From an uncultured Rivibacter sp. (GTDB taxonomy: Bacteria > Pseudomonadota > Gammaproteobacteria > Burkholderiales > Burkholderiaceae), in NCBI GenBank assembly GCA_946481025.1, contig CAMLNA010000170.1:1-7840 (forward strand): a stretch of DNA of 7,840 nt. Direction: 5' to 3'. Shown piece by piece: positions 1 to 6,345 of this stretch (position 1 is its first letter; every line of letters begins with the position of its first letter). Below the pieces are notes generated by a model that searched no databases, had not been told where the DNA came from, and was given only the letters and a program-made list of their open reading frames with translations. The position numbers and the translations under genes are program-made.

Positions 1-73
1 GTGGTGGGGGTGGGGGTGGGGGCGGCGGAGGGACCTGATAACGAACGTAGCCACCACCATCTGCGATCAACAT
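1..73 (-). CDS. Proline-rich protein of unknown function, N-terminal fragment
   Basis: The gene starts at ATG 73 and leaves the window at the left edge after 24 full codons. The visible peptide is MLIADGGGYVRYQV followed by ten prolines. The start is well supported: AGGAGG at 79-84 lies 5 bases upstream, the best Shine-Dalgarno site in the window, and the gene begins 16 bases after the sctU stop, so it is probably in the same operon. The first codons use GGT, GTT, CGT, TAT and CCT, unlike the GC-ending codons of the neighbours. The proline run is encoded partly by a CCCCCA hexamer repeat. I do not recognise the family. Position and low-complexity N-terminus would fit a secreted or accessory T3SS protein, but this is inference. 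An ATG at 60 in another frame is a weaker alternative because it lacks a ribosome site. Confidence 0.6.
   Translation of the reverse strand, partial: MLIADGGGYVRYQVPPPPPPPPPP
3..30 (-). repeat. CCCCCA hexamer repeat encoding a proline run
   Basis: The minus strand carries three CCCCCA units next to CCGCCG, all read as proline codons in the gene starting at 73. The plus strand correspondingly has three runs of five G separated by single T, then GGCGG. The tract touches the left edge and may continue beyond it. Confidence 0.7.
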
Positions 74-78
74 GAGAA

Positions 79-84
79 CCTCCT
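79..84 (-). promoter_or_regulatory. Strong Shine-Dalgarno site of the proline-rich gene
   Basis: The minus strand reads AGGAGG, then five bases, then ATG at 73. This is a full match to the anti-Shine-Dalgarno core. It decides the start of the last gene and suggests high translation, compared with the weak sites of most of the core apparatus genes. Confidence 0.75.
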
Positions 85-89
85 GGCGT

Positions 90-1124
90 TCAATGGCTTT
101 CGCCCTGCGCCCAGCGCAGCAGCTTGGCCACGGGTGCGTAGAGCGAGCGCGGTATCGCCTGGTCCTGCGGCACCTCTTCGTAGAGGCGCTCGGCCAGGCC
201 GGGCTCGAATTCGGTGGGGATCAGCGCCTCGCTCGAGATGCGCCGGATCTGGGCGGCGATGTCGCCCTCGCCTCGCGCGATGACCCGCGGCAGGTCGTTT
301 TCGCCCAGGTATTGCAGCGCCACCGCGGTGCGGGCCGAATGGATCACCGCCGAGGCCATGCGCACGCGGTCGGCCAGCGTGAAATACACCGCCTCGAAGT
401 GGGCCGAGCGGCGCCGCGAGCGATTGATCGGGTCGCCTTCGACCTCCTTGTGCTCCTGGCGGAGGTCTTCGATCGACATGCGCTGCTGCTTCATGAACTC
501 GTAGTGCTCGTGCGCATAGTCGAGCAGCGCCATCACCACGTAGATCACGACCGCCCAGCCGAACATGGTGAGCACCATCTGCGCTCCCGCCGAAAGCATG
601 GCCGCGGGCCGGGCGTACCCGAGCTTCATCGCCGGGTCCACGTAGGCGCGCACCACCACGTACATGAGCGCCGCCAGCAGCGTGGTCTTGAGCAGCATCT
701 TCAGCAGGTTGACGAGGCTGCGCGTCGAGAAAATGCGCTTGAGCCCCTCGCCCGGATTCATGCGGTTCACGTCCGGCTTGATGCGTTCCCATGCGGCCAC
801 GCCGCCCACCTGGAACAGCGAGCCCAGGATGCCCGCCACGGCCACCACGACCATGATGGGCAGGGTGGCCCACAGCAGCGTCTCGGTGGTGTGCAGCAGC
901 AGCTCGCCGAAGCGGTCGTCGGGCCGGGTGAGCAGCGTGGTGCTGGTGGCATGCAGCCACAGCTCCCGCAGCAGCGTGAAGACGAGCCCGCCCCCCAGCC
1001 ACAGCATGATCACGCCGACCGCGAACACCGTGGTCGAGGCGACGTCGGAGCTGAACACGACCTCGCCCTTCTTGCGCGCGTCGCGCAGGCGCTTGGGGGT
1101 CGGGTCCTGGTTCTTTTCTGCCAT
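90..1124 (-). CDS. sctU: T3SS export switch protein SctU (YscU/HrcU/FlhB family), NPTH motif absent
   Basis: 344 residues, a normal family length. SctU sits at the base of the export gate in the inner membrane, and its cytoplasmic domain helps switch substrates from rod and needle to translocators and effectors. The N-terminus has the family signature (PTPKRLRDARKKGEV, 8-22). Four hydrophobic segments lie near 31-52, 80-105, 137-160 and 178-202, with the conserved linker EVEGDP at 227-232. The C-terminal domain aligns well, including TAVALQY at 266-272 and the final AKLLRW at 333-338. The oddity is at the autocleavage site: where the family has NPTH, this protein has HSAR (262-265, bases 330-341), so self-cleavage after Asn is not expected. 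ATG 1124 was chosen, 2 bases after the sctT stop, because a longer in-frame upstream extension lacks family similarity and would overlap sctT heavily. Confidence 0.95.
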   Translation of the reverse strand: MAEKNQDPTPKRLRDARKKGEVVFSSDVASTTVFAVGVIMLWLGGGLVFTLLRELWLHATSTTLLTRPDDRFGELLLHTTETLLWATLPIMVVVAVAGILGSLFQVGGVAAWERIKPDVNRMNPGEGLKRIFSTRSLVNLLKMLLKTTLLAALMYVVVRAYVDPAMKLGYARPAAMLSAGAQMVLTMFGWAVVIYVVMALLDYAHEHYEFMKQQRMSIEDLRQEHKEVEGDPINRSRRRSAHFEAVYFTLADRVRMASAVIHSARTAVALQYLGENDLPRVIARGEGDIAAQIRRISSEALIPTEFEPGLAERLYEEVPQDQAIPRSLYAPVAKLLRWAQGESH

Positions 1125-1126
1125 GG

Positions 1127-1909
1127 CTACAAGGTGGCCCGCAGGAAGTCGAGCACGCCGTTCTCGGGCCGCAGGAACTGCTGCAGCGACTCGTAGACGA
1201 AAAACAGCAGCAGCACCATCATCAACGTGGCCAGCAGGCTCTTGAGCGGCTGCGAGAACACGAACACGTTGAGCTGCGGTGCCACGCGGCTGATGAGGCC
1301 CATGCCGAGTTCCACCAGCATGAGCACGAACACCACCGGCGCGGCGAGCTTCACGATCCACAGGAAGAGCGTGTCGCCCTGGCGGACGGCGAACTGCTCC
1401 AGCACCGCCCCCACGCTCGGGAAGAACGAGCCCACCGGCCAGATGCGGTAGGAGTCGACCACCACGCCGAGCATCGCCAGCAGGCCGCCGGCCGAGACGA
1501 ACAGCGTGATGACCATCCAGCCGAGGAATTCGCCGGTCGGGCCGTTCTCGTGGCCGGCCACCGGGTCGAAGAACGACGCGTTGCTGGAGCCGGTCTGGAA
1601 GTCGATGAGGTCGCCCACGCTCTGGATGGCCCAGATGAAGATGCCGAACCCCAGGCCCAGCAGCAGCCCGATGAAGGCTTCCTTGCTCGCGATGAGCACC
1701 CAGGTGCCGATGTTCACCTCGGGCAGGTTGCCGGCCACCGGCGACATGAAGATCGCCAGCATGAGCAGCAGGCCGTTGCGCACGATGCCGGTGATCATGC
1801 TGCCCGACAGGAACGGCACCACGGCGAAGATGGCGAACAGCCGCGGCAGCGTGAGCACCACGGCCGAGAACATGCGTTCCAGCGCTTCGAGTTCGATGGT
1901 GGTTTCCAC
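1127..1909 (-). CDS. sctT: T3SS export gate protein SctT (YscT/HrcT/FliR family)
   Basis: 260 residues, normal for the family. SctT is an inner-membrane protein that assembles with SctR and SctS into the helical export gate through which unfolded substrates pass. Hydrophobic segments are visible near 14-34, 44-59, 69-95, 127-151, 180-206 and 223-241. The family motif SRVAPQLNVFVFSQPLK (207-223; compare the N-F-P-K pattern of FliR/YscT) is intact. The start is GTG at 1909, with a GGGGG run about 10 bases upstream; no ATG lies between it and the sctO stop. The gene follows sctO by 17 bases and precedes sctU by 2. sctR and sctS, its obligate partners, are not in the window and must be encoded elsewhere. 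The direct O-to-T junction is as in hrpB7-hrcT of Hrp2 clusters. Confidence 0.95.
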   Translation of the reverse strand: METTIELEALERMFSAVVLTLPRLFAIFAVVPFLSGSMITGIVRNGLLLMLAIFMSPVAGNLPEVNIGTWVLIASKEAFIGLLLGLGFGIFIWAIQSVGDLIDFQTGSSNASFFDPVAGHENGPTGEFLGWMVITLFVSAGGLLAMLGVVVDSYRIWPVGSFFPSVGAVLEQFAVRQGDTLFLWIVKLAAPVVFVLMLVELGMGLISRVAPQLNVFVFSQPLKSLLATLMMVLLLFFVYESLQQFLRPENGVLDFLRATL

Positions 1910-1926
1910 GGCGGCAGCCCCCGGCG

Positions 1927-2412
1927 CTACGAAAACCGCCTTGACGACCAGGTCACCGACGCGACTTCCTCGGCCACGTCTTCCTGCCGGGCCTCGTGCA
2001 GGCGTCGCTGCTGCTGCAGCCTGCGCTGCTGCATCTGCTGGGCCTTTTCCACCTCGCCCGCCGCGGCGCGCATGCGCTGCCGGCTTTCCTGCAACACCTG
2101 CTCGCGCTGCTGGTGCAGCCCTTGCGCCTGCGCAACGCCGGTGGCCGCCGTGGCGATGTGCCCGTCGAGCGCACCGCTCCAGGCGCTGGCCTGGCGCAGC
2201 TGCGCCACGCTGCAGGCGCCGCCCGACAAGGCCCCGGTGGTGGCCTGCCAGTGCGCGGCCTTAGCATCGATCTGCTGCTGCAGCTGGGCATGTGCCTGCT
2301 GCAGCAACGCCAGGCTTTGGTCGGCCGCGGCACGGTCGCGCGCCACCGCCTCCATGGCGGTGCGCTTCTGCCGTTCGCGCACTTCGATCAGGAGCTTCCA
2401 GTCCACGGCCAT
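1927..2412 (-). CDS. sctO: T3SS ATPase stalk protein SctO (YscO/HrpB7/FliJ-like)
   Basis: 161 residues, mostly predicted alpha-helical coiled coil and rich in Gln, Ala and Arg. Two long helical blocks lie at about 5-55 and 90-150, separated by a Gly/Ser-containing stretch (TGALSGGACS, 59-68). SctO proteins diverge strongly in sequence. The call rests on size, the coiled-coil hairpin pattern and position directly after the ATPase gene sctN, where yscO, hrpB7 and fliJ are found. The family member inserts into the centre of the ATPase hexamer and contacts the export gate protein SctV. The gene starts at ATG 2412, 3 bases after the sctN stop, with a GGGGG-containing ribosome site inside the end of sctN, so translation is probably coupled. 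No separate sctP (needle-length ruler) follows. Confidence 0.85.
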   Translation of the reverse strand: MAVDWKLLIEVRERQKRTAMEAVARDRAAADQSLALLQQAHAQLQQQIDAKAAHWQATTGALSGGACSVAQLRQASAWSGALDGHIATAATGVAQAQGLHQQREQVLQESRQRMRAAAGEVEKAQQMQQRRLQQQRRLHEARQEDVAEEVASVTWSSRRFS

Positions 2413-2415
2413 CGC

Positions 2416-3747
2416 TCAACCCCCGAAACCCTGCAACTGCGCCACGGTCCTGTCGAACGGCTGCGCAGACTCGGGCGCCTGGCGCAGGAAGTCCAGCATC
2501 GCCGGACGCAGTCCGATGGCCCGGTCGGCCTGCGCGTCGCTGCCGGCGCGGTATTCGCCGATCTGCACCAGCAGCTCCATCTCCTGGAACTTGGCCAGGA
2601 GGCTGCGGAAGGCGGCCGCCGCGTCGCGATGCGAGCGCGACGTCACCAGCGGCATCACACGGCTGATGCTGGCCAGCACGTCGATGGCCGGGTAGTGGTT
2701 GCCGGAAGCCAGCTTGCGCGACAGCACGATGTGCCCGTCGAGGATGGAGCGCACTTCCTCGGCGATCGGGTCGTTCTCCTCGTCGCCTTCGGTCAGCACC
2801 GAGTAGATGGCCGTGATGGAGCCGGTCTTGCCCTGCCCCGCCCGCTCGAGCAGTTGCGGCAGCATCGAGAAGATCGACGGCGGATAGCTGCGCCGCGTGG
2901 GCGGCTCGCCGCTGGCCAGCCCGATCTCGCGCTGTGCCCGCGCAAACCGGGTGAGCGAATCCACCAGCAGCAGGACCTTCTTGCCCTGGTCGCGGAAGTG
3001 CTCCGCGATGGTGGTGGCCACGTAGGCCGACTTGATGCGTTCCATCGGCGGACGATCGGAGGTGGACACCACCAGCACCGACTTCGCCAGCCCCTGCGGC
3101 CCCAGGCTGTGCTCGATGAATTCCTTCACCTCGCGGCCGCGCTCGCCGATGAGCGCGATCACGTTCACGTCGGCCTGCGAGCCGCGCGCCAGCATGCCCA
3201 GCAGCGTGCTCTTGCCCACGCCCGGTGGTGAGAAGACACCCACCCGCTGGCCTTCGCCCAGGGTGAGCAGGCCGTCGACGGCGCGGATGCCGGTGGCCAG
3301 GGGCGCGTCGATCATGCGGCGCGCCAGCGGGCTCACCGGGTCGCGATGCACCGGCATCTGCGCCAGGGTCGAGAGCGGCCCGCGCTCGTCGATGGGTTCG
3401 CCCAGGGCGTTGAGCACCCGGCCCAACAGCCCCACGCCCACCGGGCATGCATGGCCGCGGCCTGTGGGCACCACCTCGGTCAGCGCCGAGATGCCGGTGG
3501 TGGGCCCGAGCGGCGTGAGGATGGCGGTGTTGTGGTGGAAGCCCACCACTTCGGCCAGCAGCGGCGGCTCGCCGGGCGTGACCAGCTCGCAGAGTTCACC
3601 CACGTGGGCCTGGATGCCGGAGGCGTCGATCAGCATGCCGACCGCCTTGCTCACCCGGCCGCGCATGCCCACCGGCGTGATCCGTCCGAAGGCCTGCTCC
3701 AGGTCGGCAACGATGTTGAGCGCGGCGTCGGAGACAGGCTGGTTCAT
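2416..3747 (-). CDS. sctN: T3SS ATPase SctN (YscN/HrcN/FliI family)
   Basis: 443 residues, full length. This is the cytoplasmic hexameric ATPase that releases chaperones and unfolds substrates at the export gate. Visible motifs are Walker A SPPGVGKST (173-181), GERGREV (201-207), Walker B KVLLLVDS (257-264), the F1-type signature PAIDVLASIS (353-362) and an Arg in LSRKLA (342-347) at the expected arginine-finger region. The N-terminal beta-barrel domain spans about 20-95, and a helical C-terminal domain follows from about 370. No key residue is missing. ATG 3747 overlaps the sctL stop in an ATGA junction, which couples translation of the stator and the ATPase. FliI is the main alternative by homology, but neighbours sctJ, sctK and sctD identify an injectisome rather than a flagellum. 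Confidence 0.98.
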   Translation of the reverse strand: MNQPVSDAALNIVADLEQAFGRITPVGMRGRVSKAVGMLIDASGIQAHVGELCELVTPGEPPLLAEVVGFHHNTAILTPLGPTTGISALTEVVPTGRGHACPVGVGLLGRVLNALGEPIDERGPLSTLAQMPVHRDPVSPLARRMIDAPLATGIRAVDGLLTLGEGQRVGVFSPPGVGKSTLLGMLARGSQADVNVIALIGERGREVKEFIEHSLGPQGLAKSVLVVSTSDRPPMERIKSAYVATTIAEHFRDQGKKVLLLVDSLTRFARAQREIGLASGEPPTRRSYPPSIFSMLPQLLERAGQGKTGSITAIYSVLTEGDEENDPIAEEVRSILDGHIVLSRKLASGNHYPAIDVLASISRVMPLVTSRSHRDAAAAFRSLLAKFQEMELLVQIGEYRAGSDAQADRAIGLRPAMLDFLRQAPESAQPFDRTVAQLQGFGG

Positions 3748-4367
3748 GCGGACTCCAATCCCGAGCGCTGAACGGCGCGGCGGAAGGCCTCGAGCTGTGC
3801 GTCGATGCCCAGTTCGAGGGTGCCTGAAGCGGTGTGCACCACGCAGCTGCCCTCGGCCAGCGTCGCATCGGGTTGCACGGCCACGTTCATCTGCCAGTTG
3901 GCCTCGTCGCGCAGGCGGGCCAGCACCTGCTGCATGGCCTGCTCCTGCGCGGGCGCCACCCGCACGGTGATGAAAGGCTCGGTGCGCACCAGCGTGTCGA
4001 CGCGGCGCAGCGCGGCCTCGAACAGCTTCGCGGGTTCGGCCTCGGCGATGAACTGGCCGACCGCCCGCACGACGATCTGCGCCATCGATGCCCGCAGCGC
4101 ATGCAGCTGCCGCTCGGAGGCCAGGGTTTCGGACACGAGGCGCTGCGCGTATTCGACGCGCGCACGCTCGAGGCCTTCTTCGTAGCCCTGCCGGCGGCTC
4201 GCCTCGGCCTGCTGCGCCGCCTGCTGCACGATGCGCCGGGCCTCGCCCCGCGCGGTCTCGACCACCGCGGTGGCGTCGAGCAGCGCCGCGTACTCGGCTT
4301 CCTTGAGCACCTTGCGCTCGGACAGCAGCTGCAGGTTCTCGGTGGTGATCAGAAAAGCCAGTCCCAT
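3744..4367 (-). CDS. sctL: T3SS ATPase stator SctL (YscL/HrpB5/FliH family)
   Basis: 207 residues. SctL dimers link the ATPase SctN to SctK and SctQ in the sorting platform and restrain ATPase activity. The central part (about 15-110) is a charged, Gln/Ala/Glu-rich coiled coil. The C-terminal domain carries the FliH-like pattern VQPDATLAEGSCVV...GIDAQL (164-192). The open frame continues far upstream, but ATG 4367 was chosen: the protein then begins MGLAFLITTENLQLL, resembles family N-termini, and overlaps sctK by 19 bases instead of by hundreds. The ribosome site is weak (GAAAGA), so coupling to sctK is likely. It ends in an ATGA overlap with sctN. Confidence 0.92.
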   Translation of the reverse strand: MGLAFLITTENLQLLSERKVLKEAEYAALLDATAVVETARGEARRIVQQAAQQAEASRRQGYEEGLERARVEYAQRLVSETLASERQLHALRASMAQIVVRAVGQFIAEAEPAKLFEAALRRVDTLVRTEPFITVRVAPAQEQAMQQVLARLRDEANWQMNVAVQPDATLAEGSCVVHTASGTLELGIDAQLEAFRRAVQRSGLESA

Positions 4368-5038
4368 TGCGGCAATCTTTCGGGAACGATGCACGACAAC
4401 ACCAGCTCCCCGAGCTGGCGCTGCTGGCGCGACTCGAGCGCCGGCACGCGGTAGGTGGACATGCGGCGCGGCAGCTTGTGCTGCACCCGCTGCAGGACGG
4501 ATTCGCCTTCGGCGGCCATGAGGCCCAGCAACAGGCGGTAGCCGCGGGTGGCGACCACGTGGCCGGCGCCCACCGGCCGGTCCTTCAGGACCTTGGCATC
4601 CATGCGGATCTCGGTCAGCTCGGGCACGCGCTCCAGCACGAAATCGAGAGCGTCGTCGCCGAGCCTGCGGGCCTGGCGGCGCAGCTGTGCGCTCAAGGCG
4701 CCGCGCTGCCGCAGCAGCGGCAGGTGGGCGCACAAGCCGCAGTACAGGGCCAGCCGCCGCAGCGAGCCGGCATCCAGCAAGGCCAGGCGCTTGCCGCGCG
4801 AGTCGAAATTGAAGTCGCCTGGCGCGCCGCTGGCCGAAGAACGCATCAGCAGCTGCGACAGCACCGCGCGCCCGCGCTGGCCCAGCCTCGCCGGCACACG
4901 GTGGCGAACCGGCCAGTCGGCCGGCAGCCAGCTCGGGTGCAGCTCGGCCTCCGGGTGCAGGTTGAAATGCGTCACCAGCCGCACCAGGTCCATCGGGCCT
5001 GGTCCGCTGGCGAGAGGCGCTGCTGCCGTGGACGCCAT
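4349..5038 (-). CDS. sctK: T3SS sorting-platform protein SctK (YscK/HrpB4 family)
   Basis: 229 residues. SctK connects the cytoplasmic side of the SctD ring to the SctQ-SctL sorting platform. The best family evidence is FNLHPEAELHPSWLP (25-39), matching the Phe-Asn...Pro...Leu-His-x-Ser-Trp pattern of YscK. The position between sctJ and sctL also matches. The rest is an Arg/Leu-rich mostly helical protein with no membrane segment. The start is uncertain: ATG 5038 gives a low-complexity Ala/Pro lead of 15 residues, while ATG 4993 (MDLVRL) is closer to family N-termini and has AGG nearby. I kept the longer form because it lies 18 bases after the sctJ stop. The end overlaps sctL by 19 bases. Confidence 0.88.
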   Translation of the reverse strand: MASTAAAPLASGPGPMDLVRLVTHFNLHPEAELHPSWLPADWPVRHRVPARLGQRGRAVLSQLLMRSSASGAPGDFNFDSRGKRLALLDAGSLRRLALYCGLCAHLPLLRQRGALSAQLRRQARRLGDDALDFVLERVPELTEIRMDAKVLKDRPVGAGHVVATRGYRLLLGLMAAEGESVLQRVQHKLPRRMSTYRVPALESRQQRQLGELVLSCIVPERLPQWDWLF

Positions 5039-5056
5039 GGCGTGCGGCCCGCCGTG

Positions 5057-5836
5057 TCAGCGTCGCAGCACCTGGCGCCGTGCCCAGGTGCGCCAATCCA
5101 GCCCCTGCCGGCGCAGCAGCGTGGGCAGCACCATGAGGCACACCGCGGCCAGCAGCAGCAGCCCCAGCAGCACCGCCGCCGCACCGGGCGACAGCATGCC
5201 GAGGATCATCTGACCGCCGTTGCGCCCCTCCGCCTCGCCGTTGCCTGCCGTGGCGCGGCGCGCCTCGAACAGCGACAGCGACACCTGGTCGTGCGTGAGC
5301 CCTTCGATGCTGTGCGCCACCATGTCCTTCACCGCCGGCGCCAGCAGGCGCAGGTCCACGTCGGGCCGGTGCTTGATGAACACCGCCGCCGACGACGGGC
5401 GGATGCGATCGCTCAGCGGGTCGTTGGCCGGGATGACGACGTGCACCCGCGCCGCGACCACGCCGTCGACGGTGCGCAGCGTCTGAGACAGCTCCTGCGA
5501 CACCGCATAGATGTAGCGCATGCGCTCCTCGGAGGGCGTGGACACCAGGCCCTGCTTCTGGAACACGTCGCCCATGCTGGCATAGCGATCGTGCGGCAGG
5601 CCCTGGGCCCGCAGCACGTCGAGCGCGGCGCCGAGCCGGGCTTCGTCCACCTGGACCTGCCAGTTGCTGCCTTCGATGCGTTCCTTCGCGGCATCGATGC
5701 CTTCGGCCGACAGCGCCGCGACGATCTCGTTGGCCTCCTGTTCGTTGAGGCCGGAATACAGGCCCACCTTGCAGCCCGCCAGCGCAAGCGCCAGCGACAG
5801 TGCAAAGAGCGGCTTCAGCCAGCTGTGTGCGTTCAT
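5057..5836 (-). CDS. sctJ: T3SS inner-membrane ring lipoprotein SctJ (YscJ/HrcJ/FliF-like)
   Basis: 259 residues. SctJ forms the inner periplasmic ring of the basal body together with SctD. The N-terminus is a lipoprotein signal peptide with lipobox LAGC (Cys22). The YscJ domain follows, with characteristic LYSGLNEQEANEI (26-38), a GLPHDRYASMGDVF block around residues 80-93, and PSEERMRYIYAVSQELSQTL near 101-120. A membrane anchor (ILGMLSPGAAAVLLGLLLL and beyond) lies near 212-240, ending in a basic cytoplasmic tail. I chose ATG 5836 because GAGG lies 7 bases upstream and the signal peptide then has normal length. A GTG at 5848 overlapping the sctI stop (GTGA) would add four residues and is a real alternative. 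sctK follows after 18 bases. Confidence 0.96.
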   Translation of the reverse strand: MNAHSWLKPLFALSLALALAGCKVGLYSGLNEQEANEIVAALSAEGIDAAKERIEGSNWQVQVDEARLGAALDVLRAQGLPHDRYASMGDVFQKQGLVSTPSEERMRYIYAVSQELSQTLRTVDGVVAARVHVVIPANDPLSDRIRPSSAAVFIKHRPDVDLRLLAPAVKDMVAHSIEGLTHDQVSLSLFEARRATAGNGEAEGRNGGQMILGMLSPGAAAVLLGLLLLAAVCLMVLPTLLRRQGLDWRTWARRQVLRR

Positions 5837-5844
5837 GAGGGGCC

Positions 5845-6258
5845 TCACTGCTGGTTCTTCAGCAAGGTGCCGAACAGGCCGGTCGCCGCGCTGGCGAGGC
5901 CGGTGGAGATGTGCAACTTGGCGAACATGGTGTGCGCCTCCATCGAATGGTCGGTCAGCGCGAACATGGTCTTGATCGGGTCCGACAGGTCCATCGACTC
6001 GAGCATGCTGCGGCGCATCTCGTCATACGAGCGCACGTTGCCCGACAGCTGCGCGGCGAGCGCCTTGGCGGCGTCGCCCAGCGTGCTGGGGCCGCCCGCC
6101 ACCGAAGGCGGCGGCACCTGCATGCCCTGCATCATGTTGGCGAACAGCTTGGTGTCGGCCGGGTCGAAACGCTGCGAAGCCGCTGCGGACGGCGGCTGCT
6201 GTTGCGTCGCTGAGATCTCTGCCGGCTTGGCTGCGGCCAGTGCAACGGGGTCGGTCAT
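5845..6258 (-). CDS. sctI: T3SS inner rod protein SctI (YscI/HrpB2 family)
   Basis: 137 residues. SctI proteins form the short inner rod that joins the export gate and basal body to the needle, and are themselves early substrates. The N-terminal half is low-complexity (Ala, Gln, Pro), as expected for a secreted subunit. The conserved part is the C-terminal amphipathic helix from about 95 to the end, finishing in GTLLKNQQ, which matches the family ending. Size is close to HrpB2. Position directly before sctJ agrees with yscI-yscJ and hrpB2-hrcJ. ATG 6258 has a good ribosome site (GAGGTG about 5 bases upstream). The stop lies 8 bases before the chosen sctJ start. Three copies of a 10-base direct repeat lie just upstream. 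Confidence 0.88.
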   Translation of the reverse strand: MTDPVALAAAKPAEISATQQQPPSAAASQRFDPADTKLFANMMQGMQVPPPSVAGGPSTLGDAAKALAAQLSGNVRSYDEMRRSMLESMDLSDPIKTMFALTDHSMEAHTMFAKLHISTGLASAATGLFGTLLKNQQ

Positions 6259-6268
6259 GGTTCACCTC

Positions 6269-6298
6269 TTCACTGCGCTTCACTGCACTTCACTTCTT
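6269..6298 (-). repeat. Three-copy 10-base direct repeat upstream of sctI
   Basis: The plus strand carries CTTCACTGCG, CTTCACTGCA and CTTCACTTCT in direct succession. The first two differ at one base and the third is decayed in its last three bases. The array lies in the leader of sctI, between its ribosome site and the upstream hairpin. A period of 10 bases would put the copies on one face of the helix, but no known binding motif is recognised. Confidence 0.55.
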
Positions 6299-6302
6299 TG
6301 CG

Positions 6303-6335
6303 AAAAGGCGGCGGGCGCCCAGGCCGGGCGCCGCC
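6303..6335 (-). terminator. Terminator- or attenuator-like hairpin after the small gene
   Basis: Read on the minus strand, a GC-only stem formed by GGCGGC and GCCGCC plus an inner GCCC/GGGC stem (about 10 pairs, one 4-base bulge, 5-base loop) is followed directly by TTTT. It begins 10 bases after the stop of the 67-residue gene and ends 44 bases before sctI. This is the form of an intrinsic terminator with a short U tract, so partial read-through into sctI is likely. Such an element would make the upstream small protein more abundant than the apparatus proteins. Confidence 0.55.
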
Positions 6336-6345
6336 GCTGCACGCG

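Noticed and set aside
1125..1361. Upstream extension of sctU to a start at 1361
   Set aside because: The added residues overlap the conserved sctT end in another frame and show no family similarity; ATG 1124 gives the usual SctU N-terminus.
2416..3747. Flagellar FliI/FliH/FliJ operon as an alternative reading
   Set aside because: The neighbours include the lipoprotein SctJ, the YscK-type protein and the FHA-domain SctD, which are injectisome-specific; no flagellar genes are seen.
4368..5141. Upstream extension of sctL to 5141
   Set aside because: The extra part lies out of frame over sctK and has shadow-like Ala/Arg/Gly composition; the coiled-coil SctL protein begins at ATG 4367.
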